A stretch of 34,059 bases of DNA. Source: an uncultured Lachnospiraceae bacterium (GTDB lineage: Bacteria > Bacillota > Clostridia > Lachnospirales > Lachnospiraceae). Below the pieces are notes generated by a model, which saw only the letters and a list, made by a program, of their open reading frames with translations, was not told where the DNA came from and did not search any database. Of the stretch, positions 23,134-32,297 are shown in pieces; position 1 is the first letter of the stretch; the number at the start of each line of letters is the position of its first letter. Location: assembly GCA_900320025.1 (NCBI GenBank), contig ONQW01000006.1:1-34059 (forward strand). Reading direction: 5' to 3'. A program made the translations under genes and the position numbers.

Positions 23134-24045
23134 ATGAATTTAGCAGTTAAGATAGCGGGAATTGAACTGAAAAACCCGGTGATGACGGCGTCCGGAACGT
23201 TCGGATCAGGTATGGAATATGCGGATTTTGTCGATCTGAGCCGGCTCGGCGCGGTAGTCACCAAGGGCGTGTCCGATGTTCCCTGGGAGGGCAACCCGAC
23301 GCCGCGTGTGGCGGAGGTGTACGGCGGCATGCTCAATGCCATCGGCTTGCAGAATCCGGGCGTGGAGACCTTTGTCAGGCGCGATCTCCCGTTTCTCGCC
23401 GGACAGAATACGCGTGTCATCGTCAATGTCTGCGGGCACACGGAGGAGGAATATCTGCGGGTGGTCGAGCGGCTGGGACAGGAAAAGGCTGTGGACATGC
23501 TGGAGATCAATGTCTCCTGCCCCAACGTGACGCGCGGCGCGCTGCAGTTCGGACAGGATCCTGCCTGCCTCGAGGCGCTGACCTCCCGAATCAGGCGCGT
23601 CGCCAGGCAGCCCATCATCATGAAGCTCACGCCCAATGTCACCAGCATCGCCGATCTGGCGAGAGCGGCAGAAGCGGGCGGCGCGGACGCCGTTTCGCTG
23701 ATCAACACCATCACGGGGATGAAGATTGATGTGGAGAGGCAGAGATTTGTCCTCGCGAACCGAACCGGAGGACTCTCCGGCCCCTGCATCAAGCCGGTCG
23801 CGGTGCGCATGGTGTATCAGTGCGCCAGAGCCGTTAAAATTCCAATCATCGGCATGGGTGGAATTGCGAGCGGAGAGGATGCGGTGGAGTTTCTGCTCGC
23901 AGGGGCGACAGCGGTTGCTGTCGGCATGATGAATTTTCACGATCCGCACACGACGGAGCATGTTGTGGACGGTATCCGGGACTACTGCCGCCGGCATCAT
24001 GTCAGCGACGTGCGGGACCTGATCGGCGCGGTAAAGGACGCGTAA
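23134..24045 (+). CDS. pyrD: Dihydroorotate dehydrogenase, class 1B catalytic subunit
   Basis: Oxidises dihydroorotate to orotate with FMN and hands electrons to PyrK. The 303-aa product opens with the family sequence LAVKIAGIELKNPVMTASGTFG. It has the active-site NVSCPN with Cys129 as the base, which marks class 1 enzymes. IIGMGGIASGEDAVEFLLAGA near the C-terminus binds the FMN phosphate. The ATG at 23134 gives the canonical N-terminus, although the upstream ribosome site is weak (ACGGGG, 12 bases away). A GTG at 23050, directly after pyrK, is in frame but would translate the dispersed repeat, so I reject it. Confidence 0.95.
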   Translation: MNLAVKIAGIELKNPVMTASGTFGSGMEYADFVDLSRLGAVVTKGVSDVPWEGNPTPRVAEVYGGMLNAIGLQNPGVETFVRRDLPFLAGQNTRVIVNVCGHTEEEYLRVVERLGQEKAVDMLEINVSCPNVTRGALQFGQDPACLEALTSRIRRVARQPIIMKLTPNVTSIADLARAAEAGGADAVSLINTITGMKIDVERQRFVLANRTGGLSGPCIKPVAVRMVYQCARAVKIPIIGMGGIASGEDAVEFLLAGATAVAVGMMNFHDPHTTEHVVDGIRDYCRRHHVSDVRDLIGAVKDA

Positions 24046-24075
24046 AACACGTGACGGGCAGGCAGCGGAAGAGCA

Positions 24076-24101
24076 GGACCGCAGCGCTGCCTGTGCGGTC
24101 C
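24076..24101. other. GC-rich hairpin in the pyrD-ispE gap
   Basis: GGACCGCA (24076-24083) pairs with TGCGGTCC (24094-24101) around a 10-nt loop. There is no T-run. It may end pyrD weakly. Confidence 0.5.
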
Positions 24102-24198
24102 GGGCATGAGACGGTTTGCAGACGCCGCGGCGCCAGAAACCGGTGAAAGGGAAAGAAAGCCTGACGGTGCAGAAGCAGGCGGAAGGCGGAAACTGGCC

Positions 24199-25149
24199 AT
24201 GGAAATCACACAGAAGGCATATGCCAAATTAAATCTGGGATTGGATGTCACCGGCAGACGCGGTGACGGTTATCATCTGGTGGATATGATCATGCAGACG
24301 GTGGGCATTTTCGACACGCTGACGGTCCGTTCTCTTCCGGAGAAAAGCGCGGATGCAGTGACGCTGCAGATCACGACAGAGGACGAGAAGAAAGCCGGAC
24401 AGCTCAGCGCAGGAGAGGACAATCTCGTCGTGCGGGCGATCCGTGCCATGCAGCAGAGATATCGGCTGGACTGCGGCTTTGAGGCAGAACTGGTCAAGCG
24501 CATCCCGGCGGCGGCAGGCATGGCGGGCGGCAGCGCGGATGCGGCGGCTGCACTGCGGTGTGTGCGGGCGCTGTGCGTCCCTGACGCCTCGGACAGAGAG
24601 CTGGAGCAGCTCGCGGTGACGCTGGGCGCCGATGTGCCGTACTGCATCACGGGCGGCACGAAACGATGTGAGGGCATTGGAGAGATTCTCACAGATCTTC
24701 GCCCGGTACCGCAGTGCGGCGTGGTGATTCTGAAGCCTCCGGCCGGTGTCTCCACACCGTGGATCTACCGCGCCCTGGATGCCTCTTCTATCGAAAGACA
24801 TCCGGATATCCCTGCGATGATCCGCGCGGATGAGGCGGGAGACCTCCGGCAAATGATGGAAGAGAAGACCGCGTGGAATGTCCTGGAACCAGTCGCGCGC
24901 GGGGCTTTTCCCGAGATTTCTGCAGCAGAAAACTATCTCTGCCAGGCGGCGGAATCGTCAGGTGCTGGCGGGGAACTGATCCGTATCATGATGACCGGGA
25001 GCGGACCCACTTGTTTTGCCCTGTTTGAAACGATGAAGCAGGCGCAGTCGGTCTTCCTCAGTCTGAGGCAGAATACGGTGCCCCCGGAGTGGGATCTCTT
25101 CTGCACCAGCTTTATCGATACCCGGCTGGCCGCACAGATGCAGGATTAG
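24199..25149 (+). CDS. ispE: 4-diphosphocytidyl-2-C-methyl-D-erythritol kinase
   Basis: GHMP kinase of the non-mevalonate (MEP) isoprenoid pathway. It phosphorylates the 2-hydroxyl of CDP-methylerythritol. The 316-aa protein has KAYAKLNLGLDVTGRRGDGYHLV at the start, the ATP-binding PAAAGMAGGSADAAAALR in the middle and MMTGSGPTCFALF near the end. The ATG at 24199 matches the usual N-terminus. A longer in-frame start at 24106 would add an unrelated 31 residues. It is followed about 165 bases later by a GntR regulator, an arrangement common in related Clostridia. Confidence 0.95.
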   Translation: MEITQKAYAKLNLGLDVTGRRGDGYHLVDMIMQTVGIFDTLTVRSLPEKSADAVTLQITTEDEKKAGQLSAGEDNLVVRAIRAMQQRYRLDCGFEAELVKRIPAAAGMAGGSADAAAALRCVRALCVPDASDRELEQLAVTLGADVPYCITGGTKRCEGIGEILTDLRPVPQCGVVILKPPAGVSTPWIYRALDASSIERHPDIPAMIRADEAGDLRQMMEEKTAWNVLEPVARGAFPEISAAENYLCQAAESSGAGGELIRIMMTGSGPTCFALFETMKQAQSVFLSLRQNTVPPEWDLFCTSFIDTRLAAQMQD

Positions 25150-25314
25150 ATGGCAGGCTGACAGGAAGCAGCCGGAGAGCCATGGGAGCATGCAGACTGG
25201 TACGCTGTATAGCAGGTAAAACGGTGCCGCACAGAAAGCTGCCGGGGAATGACGGGAGCTGCTGCCCTGGCGCAGGTACGGGCGGCGGGCCAATTGGAAA
25301 GTGAAATACAGAAA

Positions 25315-26001
25315 ATGAAATCAGATCAGACAGAACAGGAGAATGAGCAGTATCTGCCGCTCCGGGAAACCGTATATAACAAGCTTCGCAGACAGATTCT
25401 CACGGGCGAACTGAAACCGGGGGAGCGGCTGATGGAAATTCATCTGGCGAATAAGCTGGATGTGTCGCGCACACCGATCCGGGAAGCAATCAGAAAACTC
25501 GAGAACGAGGGACTCGTCCGGATTATTCCCCGGAGCGGGGCGCAGGTGGCGCAGATTTCGGAGAAGGAGCTGAAGGATGTGCTGGAGGTCCGGCGCTCGC
25601 TCGATGCCCTCGCCGCCCGCCTCGCCTGCGAGAGAATGACAGACATGGACCGCAGGAAGCTCAGGGAATCCTGCAGCAATTTTGAAGATGCCGCGCTGGA
25701 GGGAGAATCTGTCGCCATCGCGGAGGCTGATGTGGCTTTTCATGAGGTGATCATCGGTGCATCCGGAAACCGGCAGCTGGCCGATATTCTGCACCATCTT
25801 GCGGATCAGATGTACCGCTACCGCTTTGAGTATATCAAGGACGACAGCAACTATGATCAGCTCATCCGGGAGCACAGGCAGCTGACCGAGGCGATCGTGT
25901 CCGGGGATGAGGAGACGGCAGTGGCAGTGTCACACAAGCATATCGACAGGCAGGAGGCCGCCATTCTGGCACAGCTGAGGAAGCGGCAGACGAAACAATA
26001 G
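25315..26001 (+). CDS. GntR-family transcriptional regulator, FCD (FadR-like) type
   Basis: A 228-aa DNA-binding regulator. The winged helix spans about residues 15-85, with LRRQILTGELKPGERLMEIHLANKLDVSRTPIREAIRKLENEGLV. The FCD ligand domain has the expected metal-site residues: Asp and His in ADVAFHEVI, His in REHRQLTEAI and His in SHKHIDRQE. Members usually sense a small carboxylic acid or sugar acid, but the ligand and operator cannot be told from here. The ATG at 25315 is preceded only by a weak GGAAAG. An in-frame ATG at 25249 is less likely because it adds 22 non-family residues. No obvious target operon is adjacent. Confidence 0.9.
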   Translation: MKSDQTEQENEQYLPLRETVYNKLRRQILTGELKPGERLMEIHLANKLDVSRTPIREAIRKLENEGLVRIIPRSGAQVAQISEKELKDVLEVRRSLDALAARLACERMTDMDRRKLRESCSNFEDAALEGESVAIAEADVAFHEVIIGASGNRQLADILHHLADQMYRYRFEYIKDDSNYDQLIREHRQLTEAIVSGDEETAVAVSHKHIDRQEAAILAQLRKRQTKQ

Positions 26002-26032
26002 ACGAAGCGTTTCCCGCCTGTCTGCCGGGAAA

Positions 26033-26187
26033 TATGCGGCGCAGAGGGATGCATGACATCGGGCACAGCCCGAAGGACAGTGCGGTAAAAACTGCCGCAG
26101 ACTATGCGGCGCAGATGAATGCACGGCACCGGTCACAGCCCGCAGGCCGGCGCGGCAAAACTGCCGCAGACTATGCGGCGCAGAGGG
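26033..26187. repeat. 2.2-copy 70-bp tandem repeat with hairpins
   Basis: Units start TATGCGGCGCAGA at 26033, 26103 and 26172, with periods of 70 and 69. The third is cut short at the DUF1934 ribosome site. Each full unit ends with a small hairpin (CGGCAAAACTGCCG in the second). The array fills the gap between the GntR gene and the DUF1934 gene. Confidence 0.9.
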
Positions 26188-26191
26188 AAAA

Positions 26192-26644
26192 ATGAGTGAA
26201 TATGTATGGCTGACTGTGACGGGAGAGCAGACGCATCCCGACGGCACAGCGGAGAAAAATGCGAGCCGGAGCCGCGCACGGCATGAGATTCTGTCTGACG
26301 GATCGCATGTCCTGATTTCTGAGGAATCCCTGGAGGACACAGGGAAGACGGTCACCAGCAGAATCGTGGTCTCCGATCACAGGATTACGGTGGAAAAAAC
26401 GGGAGATTATGCCTCCCGCATGGTATTTGAGACCGGGCTGTCGCACAGCCTTGAATATCGCACGCCCTACGGCACGCTTCCCATGACCATAGAGACCAGT
26501 CATGTGATGGCGCTCGCCGTCAATGAGAACCTCCATGCGCGGGCAAAATACGACCTGATTTATCAGGCGGGGGAGCCTGTGCGCTGCTCCGTGACCATCC
26601 GGACAGAAAAAATCCCGCAGGACACACAGGACGGAACGTCCTGA
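26192..26644 (+). CDS. DUF1934 family protein, predicted small beta-barrel
   Basis: A 150-aa soluble protein with alternating hydrophobic strands: VWLTVTGEQT, HEILSDGSHVLISEES, RIVVSDHRITVEKTG and VFETGLSHSLEYRTPYGTLPMTIET. It closes with KYDLIYQAGEPVRCSVTIRTE. This order and the 'YRTPYGTLPM.I.T' core match DUF1934, a calycin-like barrel of unknown function in Firmicutes. GAGGG (26182-26187) precedes the ATG. In the repeat at the gene's end, the last codons and stop have been duplicated downstream. Confidence 0.85.
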   Translation: MSEYVWLTVTGEQTHPDGTAEKNASRSRARHEILSDGSHVLISEESLEDTGKTVTSRIVVSDHRITVEKTGDYASRMVFETGLSHSLEYRTPYGTLPMTIETSHVMALAVNENLHARAKYDLIYQAGEPVRCSVTIRTEKIPQDTQDGTS

Positions 26645-26740
26645 TGCGATACCTGCTGGAGAATGGCCTCTATGTCAGACAGAAAACCCCGCAGGACACG
26701 CCGGACGAAACGTCCTGATGCCGTGCCTGCGGGGAACAGC
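26604..26740. repeat. Two-copy 74-bp duplication spanning the DUF1934 stop
   Basis: CCCGCAGGACAC occurs at 26614 and 26688, and GTCCTGATGC at 26638 and 26712, giving a 74-bp period. Copy 1 contains the last codons and TGA of the DUF1934 gene, and copy 2 is noncoding. Confidence 0.85.
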
Positions 26741-26751
26741 CTTCATGAATG

Positions 26752-26780
26752 CTTCCCTGCATGACGATCTGACAGGGAAG
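26752..26780. terminator. Possible terminator hairpin between convergent genes
   Basis: CTTCCCTG (26752-26759) pairs with CAGGGAAG (26773-26780) around 13 nt. There is no T-run on either side, so the terminator call is weak. Confidence 0.4.
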
Positions 26781-26802
26781 AACCCGGGGATGCGGAACCG
26801 GC

Positions 26803-27282
26803 TTATTTCACAGGTTTTGCACCGGCCTTGACCTGCATCTTCTCTACCCACTGCTTGAAGCGGCTCTTCTTCGGCTTGTCTGCCGGGTTTACCTTCGCGC
26901 CGTGCAGACCCTTGACGCCGACCATGTAGATGCCGCTGATCTGTGCCTTCACTTCTTTCCTCACCGGAATGTCGTCGAAAATTTTATCGTCCGCAATCAG
27001 CGTGAGAATCTGGGGACCGGCCTTTACCTTGACTACCGGCACCTTGGAGCGGCGCAGCAGCTTCGGCGTCTGATCGATGACGGCCTGCGGCAGTCCGGCG
27101 TCCCGCAGCCGCATTTTCTTTTTATCGATGATGAGAAGCGAAACCGTCTGCTTGTGCGCTTCGATCTGCTCCTGCTGCTCTGCCTGACGTTTCTCGGCGC
27201 GCTTGCCGAGAAAATAGAGAACTATGGTCGCTGCGACCAGAATTCCCAGAATGACAAAGAAAATAATCCAACCTGTACTCAC
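26803..27282 (-). CDS. Membrane-anchored conserved hypothetical, 159 aa
   Basis: I start at GTG 27282 (minus strand), eight bases after CGGAGG. The in-frame ATG further up (27387) would add 35 residues with no family look and would hide the ribosome site. The product has one N-terminal membrane helix (GWIIFFVILGILVAATIVLYFLG). A charged helix (KRAEKRQAEQQEQIEAHK) and a small soluble domain follow: LRDAGLPQAVIDQTPKLLRRSKVPVVKVKAGPQILTLIADDKIFDDIPVRKEVKAQISGIYMVGVKG. The end is lysine-rich. I have an impression of similar proteins in Lachnospiraceae but know no function. It is divergent from the FKBP lipoprotein gene, with a 273-bp gap holding no clear promoter. Confidence 0.75.
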   Translation of the reverse strand: MSTGWIIFFVILGILVAATIVLYFLGKRAEKRQAEQQEQIEAHKQTVSLLIIDKKKMRLRDAGLPQAVIDQTPKLLRRSKVPVVKVKAGPQILTLIADDKIFDDIPVRKEVKAQISGIYMVGVKGLHGAKVNPADKPKKSRFKQWVEKMQVKAGAKPVK

Positions 27283-27555
27283 AACCTTAACCTCCGAAAA
27301 ATGGAATTCTGGAATCAGCGAACCAGGAATCAGCGCAGCCTGTTCTGCACTGCAGCCGCCCGGGTGGTTCCTGCACCATCTTATCATTGATCGGCCTTTG
27401 CGTGAAGTCTCACGCGATGCTCTTCCTTTGCTTTTTTCAATGTGCTAAACTGTGTTAATTGCAGAGTCTGTCAAATGGGCACCGAAGACAGACGCAGAAC
27501 AGCCTGACCGGCAGGCACAGGCAACCGGTTCGGGAGGACAGAAAGGATCAGAACG

Positions 27556-29196
27556 ATGAAGAAGAGATTTGCTGCGCTTTTGCTCGCAGCGGCGGCTGTG
27601 GTCAGCCTGGCTGGCTGCGGACAGACGAAGAGCCTTGCTTATCTTAAAAATATCAAGGCGTCTGACTATGTGGAACTCAGTGACGACTATAGCCATGTCA
27701 CGGTAGAAGTTCCGGCTGAGACAGAGGTCACCGACGAGATGGTGGAAAACACCATCAATTACAAGCTGAGTTCCAGCGCGGCCTATCAGGAAGTTACCGA
27801 TCACGACACGGTTAAGAAGGGCGATACCGTCAACATTGACTACACGGGAACGAAGGACGGCAAGGAATTCAGCGGCGGCTCGGCGAAGGATTATGATCTG
27901 ACCATCGGGTCCGGTTCTTTCATTGACGGCTTTGAAGACGGCCTGATCGGTCACAAAAAGGGAGAGAACGTCACGCTGAACCTGACTTTCCCGAAGGATT
28001 ACAGCAATACCGACCTCGCCGGACAGGATGTGGTGTTCAAGGTCACCATCAACAAGATTGAAAAGCTGGTGACGCCCGAGCTGACGGACGAGTGGGTTGC
28101 AGAGCAGAATATCGACGGCGTGAGCACAGTCGACGAGTTCCGCGACTACACCAAAAAACAGATGCAGAGTTATTATGACGATAGTCATAAGTCAGATATT
28201 CAGGAAGCCATTGTCAAGAAGCTTCTGAAGAGCTGCACCTTTGTCAAGGATCCGCCAGCAGAAATGGTGCAGCGGTACTATGACAATATGGTTCAGTCCT
28301 ATTCCCAGCAGCTCTCTCAGAGCTATGGCATCGATCTTGACACCTATACCAAACTGATGGGACTTGACGACGAGTCCTCCAGCGGTTCTACGGAGGATGC
28401 AGCGGCGGCAGGGACAGAGCAGGCAGCTGCCGGCACTACTTCCGCAGCGTCTGAAGCATCGTCGGCCGCCTCCGGAAAAACAGACGCGGAGGCGTCAGAT
28501 ACCGCTGTCACGGAAGCTGCTGCACAGAGCAGCAGTGCGGTGACCAGTGAGGAAGTCTCGAGCAGTCAGTCGACCGCGGCGTCCATCCAGGATATCATCA
28601 GCTCGGATTCGTCCAGCTCCGATGCAGCCCAGGGCAGCACGGAGGACGCTGCGGCATCTGCTTCTGCGGCGGCCGCCCAGGACAGCACGGAGAGCGCAGC
28701 CACGGCTTCGACCGAGGCAGCTTCGGATTCCACGACGGTGACCAATGCGTCCGAGACGAAGGAATATAAATGGATCCGCGATGACGCTGTCGAGATGGCC
28801 AAGCGGTATATCATCCTGCAGGCGATTGCGGACAAGGAAAACCTGAACCTCACGACCAGAGAACTGAAGACCGAACTCTCCACCGAGGCAGCAAAGGAAG
28901 GCTACAGTGACCTGGATACGTATCTGAAGGATGAGGAGAACTCCAACAGCTACCGCGAATATCTGATGAGCCAGCGTGTCCTTGACTGGCTTGTGGATCA
29001 CGCCACAGTCAAGACCCTGAGCGCCGACGAAAGCGCGGACAATGCCTCAGATGAGTCCTCTTCAGCTGCCGCTACAGAGAATACCGCCGCAGACGAAACT
29101 GCTGCGGAGGCCTCTACAGCCAGCACAGAGGCTGATACGAAGGAGAGCAGCGAGTCTTCTGAAATCGGTGACAGCGGGGCCGGAATGGGATATTGA
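27556..29196 (+). CDS. Trigger-factor-like FKBP peptidyl-prolyl isomerase lipoprotein
   Basis: A 546-aa surface lipoprotein with signal [21 protein letters not shown] (lipobox LAGC, Cys21). Residues of about 85-170 form an FKBP domain ([38 protein letters not shown]). The helical trigger-factor C-domain starts near 174 ([12 protein letters not shown]), breaks off near 270 and resumes near 400 ([29 protein letters not shown]). Between lie about 125 residues almost wholly Ser, Ala, Thr, Glu, Asp and Gln. The C-terminal 55 residues have the same composition. It probably folds proteins outside the membrane, as PrsA-like foldases do. The substrates are unknown. The Ser/Ala tract may be a flexible spacer or a glycosylation region. 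Its start follows AGGACAGAAAGG. Confidence 0.88.
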   Translation: MKKRFAALLLAAAAVVSLAGCGQTKSLAYLKNIKASDYVELSDDYSHVTVEVPAETEVTDEMVENTINYKLSSSAAYQEVTDHDTVKKGDTVNIDYTGTKDGKEFSGGSAKDYDLTIGSGSFIDGFEDGLIGHKKGENVTLNLTFPKDYSNTDLAGQDVVFKVTINKIEKLVTPELTDEWVAEQNIDGVSTVDEFRDYTKKQMQSYYDDSHKSDIQEAIVKKLLKSCTFVKDPPAEMVQRYYDNMVQSYSQQLSQSYGIDLDTYTKLMGLDDESSSGSTEDAAAAGTEQAAAGTTSAASEASSAASGKTDAEASDTAVTEAAAQSSSAVTSEEVSSSQSTAASIQDIISSDSSSSDAAQGSTEDAAASASAAAAQDSTESAATASTEAASDSTTVTNASETKEYKWIRDDAVEMAKRYIILQAIADKENLNLTTRELKTELSTEAAKEGYSDLDTYLKDEENSNSYREYLMSQRVLDWLVDHATVKTLSADESADNASDESSSAAATENTAADETAAEASTASTEADTKESSESSEIGDSGAGMGY

Positions 29197-29271
29197 CGCG
29201 TCCGGAATACAGACTGACTCAGAATTTTGCCATGCGGCATCCCGGCCATCAGCCTGGCCAGAGGCTGTCGG

Positions 29272-29339
29272 AAATGGCTGTCAGATCAGAAGATGTCAGA
29301 ATAGCAAATGGCTGTCAGATCAGAAGTTGTCAGAATAGC
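29272..29339. repeat. Two-copy 34-bp tandem repeat before asnS
   Basis: 29272-29305 and 29306-29339 both begin AAATGGCTGTCAGATCAGAA and differ at about one position. They lie just upstream of the asnS ribosome site. No T-box motif (AGGGTGGNACCGCG) is present in the 167-bp gap. Confidence 0.93.
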
Positions 29340-29363
29340 TATAGACAGATGGAGGAATTTCCA

Positions 29364-30818
29364 ATGGATCTGGAACTTACGGAACTGAAGAAAATCGGTG
29401 CGGATGTCAGCAGCTATGCCGGAAAGAAAGTAACCGTCGGCGGCTGGGTCCGCAGCAACCGCGACAGCAAGAACATCGGATTTCTGACGATCAGCGACGG
29501 TTCCTGCTTCCAGACGCTGCAGATTGTCTACAGCGACAGCCTTGCATCCGGGGCGGAGGCAGCGGAGGAAAAAGCTGCCAGACAGTCCGGGGACAAGGCG
29601 CTGGATTTTGCCGGTGTGGCAAAATTAAATGTCGGAGCAGCAGTCATAGCCACCGGCACGATTGTTCTGACGCCGCAGGCGCGTCAGCCGTTTGAGATGC
29701 AGGCGGAGGAGATCCTTCTCGAGGGAGAATCCACACCGGATTATCCGATGCAGGCAAAGCGGCACAGCATGGAATTTCTCCGCACCATGCCTCATCTGCG
29801 GGTGAGAACCAACACATTCCAGGCAGTGATGCGGGTCCGCTCGGTCGCAGCCTATGCAATCCACCGTTTCTTCCAGGAAAACGGATTTGTCTATGTGCAC
29901 ACGCCGCTGATTACCTCGAGCGACGCGGAGGGTGCCGGCGAGATGTTCCAGGTCACGACGCTGCCGCTTGACAATGTGCCGAAGACACCGGACGGAAAGG
30001 TGGACTACAGCCAGGACTTCTTCGGCAAGCCCGTCAATCTGACTGTCTCCGGCCAGCTCAACGTCGAAACCTATGCGATGGCGTTCCGCAATGTCTATAC
30101 CTTCGGACCGACGTTCCGCGCGGAGAAGTCGAACACCACCCGTCATGCCGCGGAGTTCTGGATGATTGAGCCGGAGCTTGCGTTCGCTGATCTTTCGGAT
30201 GACATGGACTGCGCTGAGGCCATGCTTAAATACGTCATCCGCTATGTGCTGACGAACTGCCCTGACGAGATGCAGTTCTTCAATCAGTTTGTCGATAAGG
30301 GACTGATTGAGAGACTCAACCATGTCGCCGGGTCGGATTTTGGCCGGGTCACTTACACAGATGCAGTCAAAATTCTCGAGCAGCACAACGAGGAGTTCGA
30401 TTTCAAGGCATACTGGGGCTGTGATCTGCAGACCGAGCACGAGCGGTACCTCACGGAGAAGGTGTTTAAGAAGCCCGTCTTCGTGACCGACTATCCGAAG
30501 GAAATCAAGGCATTCTATATGAAGCTCAATCCGGATGGAAAGACGGTGGCCGCGGCGGACTGCCTTGTCCCCGGCATCGGAGAGATCATCGGCGGAAGCC
30601 AGCGCGAGGACGATCTGGAGAAGCTGACCCGCCGGATGGAGGAGCTCCACATGAACCTCTCCGAATATCAGTATTATCTGGATCTGCGCAGATATGGTTC
30701 TGTGCGCCACTCCGGATTCGGTCTTGGATTTGAACGTGCGGTGATGTATCTGACAGGCATGGGCAACATCCGCGATGTCCTGCCGTTCCCGAGAACAGTC
30801 GGCAACTGTGAGCTGTGA
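29364..30818 (+). CDS. asnS: Asparaginyl-tRNA synthetase
   Basis: Class II synthetase that charges tRNA-Asn, 484 aa, full length. The N-terminal OB-fold ([25 protein letters not shown]) binds the anticodon. Motif 2 is [25 protein letters not shown] and motif 3 [28 protein letters not shown]. The last of these, with the residues around HAAEFWM, separates AsnRS from AspRS. GGAGGAA (29351-29357) fixes the start at 29364. An upstream in-frame ATG overlapping the lipoprotein stop would translate the tandem repeat and is rejected. The next gene starts 28 bases after its stop. Confidence 0.97.
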   Translation: MDLELTELKKIGADVSSYAGKKVTVGGWVRSNRDSKNIGFLTISDGSCFQTLQIVYSDSLASGAEAAEEKAARQSGDKALDFAGVAKLNVGAAVIATGTIVLTPQARQPFEMQAEEILLEGESTPDYPMQAKRHSMEFLRTMPHLRVRTNTFQAVMRVRSVAAYAIHRFFQENGFVYVHTPLITSSDAEGAGEMFQVTTLPLDNVPKTPDGKVDYSQDFFGKPVNLTVSGQLNVETYAMAFRNVYTFGPTFRAEKSNTTRHAAEFWMIEPELAFADLSDDMDCAEAMLKYVIRYVLTNCPDEMQFFNQFVDKGLIERLNHVAGSDFGRVTYTDAVKILEQHNEEFDFKAYWGCDLQTEHERYLTEKVFKKPVFVTDYPKEIKAFYMKLNPDGKTVAAADCLVPGIGEIIGGSQREDDLEKLTRRMEELHMNLSEYQYYLDLRRYGSVRHSGFGLGFERAVMYLTGMGNIRDVLPFPRTVGNCEL

Positions 30819-30846
30819 TTTCAAATTACACGGCATAGGTATAGGC

Positions 30847-32241
30847 ATGCAGTTTTCGTTCCACCATCATAAAAGAATAGCGAGGCGCGCCGCAGCGGTC
30901 ATTTTGCTGTCCACGGCCCTTGTCTGCAGCGCCGGCGTGCTCACACCGGCGGCAAGAGTCCAGGCAGCGACCAGCGCGGAACTGAAGAAAAAGAGAAATC
31001 AGACGCAGAGTCAGCTGAACTCCGCGAGAAATAAGGCCAGTTCTCTGAAGAATGAACAGGATTCCGTCTCGGAGGAGCTTGCACAGAAGACAAAAGAGAT
31101 CGCCGAGAACATGACTGCGATCAGTATGATGCAGGACCAGATCAGCGATCTGGAGGACCAGATCAAGGTCAAACAGCAGGAATACGAGGCTGCCAGGGCG
31201 GATGAGCAGCAGCAGTATGAGTCCATGAAGAAGCGCATCCAGTTCATGTACGAGAAGGGCAATACCAGTTATGTCCAGCTTCTTCTGCAAGCGAGTTCTC
31301 TTGGTGATGCGCTCAACAAAGCGGAGTATGTCGAACGCCTTTATGACTATGACCGCAAAATGCTGAAAAAGTACGAGCAGACCGTGCAGCAGGTGGCAGA
31401 TGCCAAGAAGGCGCTGGAGGATGAAAAATCCGAGCTCGAGACCACCCAGGCGGAGCTCAAGGAAAACGAGACAGAGCTTGAATCGCAGCAGTCTGAATTG
31501 CAGTCAAAATATGACAACTATGACGAGCTGATTGCGGAAGCACAGTCTGAGGCTGCGCTGCTGAAGCAGCAGGTGCAGCAGGAAAATGCACAGATTTCCA
31601 CTGCGGAGGCGCAGGAAGCGGCAGCAGCAGCCGCAAAGCGGCAGGCAGAGGCGGAGGCAGCTCTCAGGGCACAGCAGGAGGCGGCCGCGGCAGCCGCCGC
31701 AGCGTCCTCTTCCTCCGCGGAGAGCAGTGCCTCTGCAGGCTCCTCGGATGCTGCCGGCACAGGGACATCGACGAACGGCGGACAGGCGGATGCCGGAACC
31801 CAGACGGAAACCGCCTCATCCGGGGCCTCCTCTTCCGACAGCTCCTCCGCATCCTCACAGACGTCCACGAAGAGTTATGCCTCGGCGGGTTCTGCGAGCG
31901 GAGCCAACGTGGTTTCCTACGCGGAACAGTTTGTGGGGAATCCGTATGTTTACGGAGGAACGAGCCTGACGAACGGAGCGGACTGCTCGGGCTTTACCCA
32001 GAGCGTCTATAAGGCGTTCGGCTATTCTCTGCCAAGAACCTCATACGAGCAGATGAATGCCGGCACAGCTGTCAGTTCCCTCGCGGAGGCGCAGCCGGGC
32101 GATCTGATCTGCTACGGCGGACATGTCGCCATCTATATCGGCAACGGACAGATCGTTCATGCCTCCACGCCGGCAACCGGCATCAAGTATGGCTACGCGG
32201 CGTACCGCTCCATTCTGACAATCCGGAGAATCATCAATTAG
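30847..32241 (+). CDS. Secreted NlpC/P60 peptidoglycan endopeptidase with coiled coil
   Basis: A 464-aa exported cell-wall hydrolase. The signal peptide (RRAAAVILLSTALVCSAGVL, cleavage probably after VQA) is followed by a long coiled coil (about residues 40-260, PcsB-like), with SELKKKRNQ-type heptads. A Ser/Ala/Thr/Gly-rich linker (about 290-350) comes next, then a C-terminal NlpC/P60 domain with catalytic Cys380 in NGADCSGFTQSVYKAFG, His426 in GGHVAIYIGNG and His438. It would cut stem peptides during septation or growth. The coiled coil may keep it inactive until a partner such as FtsEX acts, which is established for PcsB but only inferred here. The start at 30847 has a weak ribosome site (AGGTATAGGC) and follows asnS by 28 bases. 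Confidence 0.9.
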   Translation: MQFSFHHHKRIARRAAAVILLSTALVCSAGVLTPAARVQAATSAELKKKRNQTQSQLNSARNKASSLKNEQDSVSEELAQKTKEIAENMTAISMMQDQISDLEDQIKVKQQEYEAARADEQQQYESMKKRIQFMYEKGNTSYVQLLLQASSLGDALNKAEYVERLYDYDRKMLKKYEQTVQQVADAKKALEDEKSELETTQAELKENETELESQQSELQSKYDNYDELIAEAQSEAALLKQQVQQENAQISTAEAQEAAAAAAKRQAEAEAALRAQQEAAAAAAAASSSSAESSASAGSSDAAGTGTSTNGGQADAGTQTETASSGASSSDSSSASSQTSTKSYASAGSASGANVVSYAEQFVGNPYVYGGTSLTNGADCSGFTQSVYKAFGYSLPRTSYEQMNAGTAVSSLAEAQPGDLICYGGHVAIYIGNGQIVHASTPATGIKYGYAAYRSILTIRRIIN

Positions 32242-32297
32242 GCAATGAAGTCGGCCGGATGACGGAATCACAGGCTGGATTTTAAAGAGGAGACAAC

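Noticed and set aside
22548..23810. 420-aa minus-strand frame across pyrK and pyrD
   Set aside because: It runs antisense through two certain genes and the dispersed repeat, and has no family resemblance.
25930..26355. Minus-strand frame with a repeated PSAPHSLRQF motif
   Set aside because: The repeated peptide only reflects the 70-bp DNA tandem repeat. There is no start context, and the frame runs into the DUF1934 gene.
29197..29363. T-box leader before asnS
   Set aside because: No AGGGTGGNACCGCG-like sequence or specifier stem is visible. The space is mostly a 34-bp tandem duplication.
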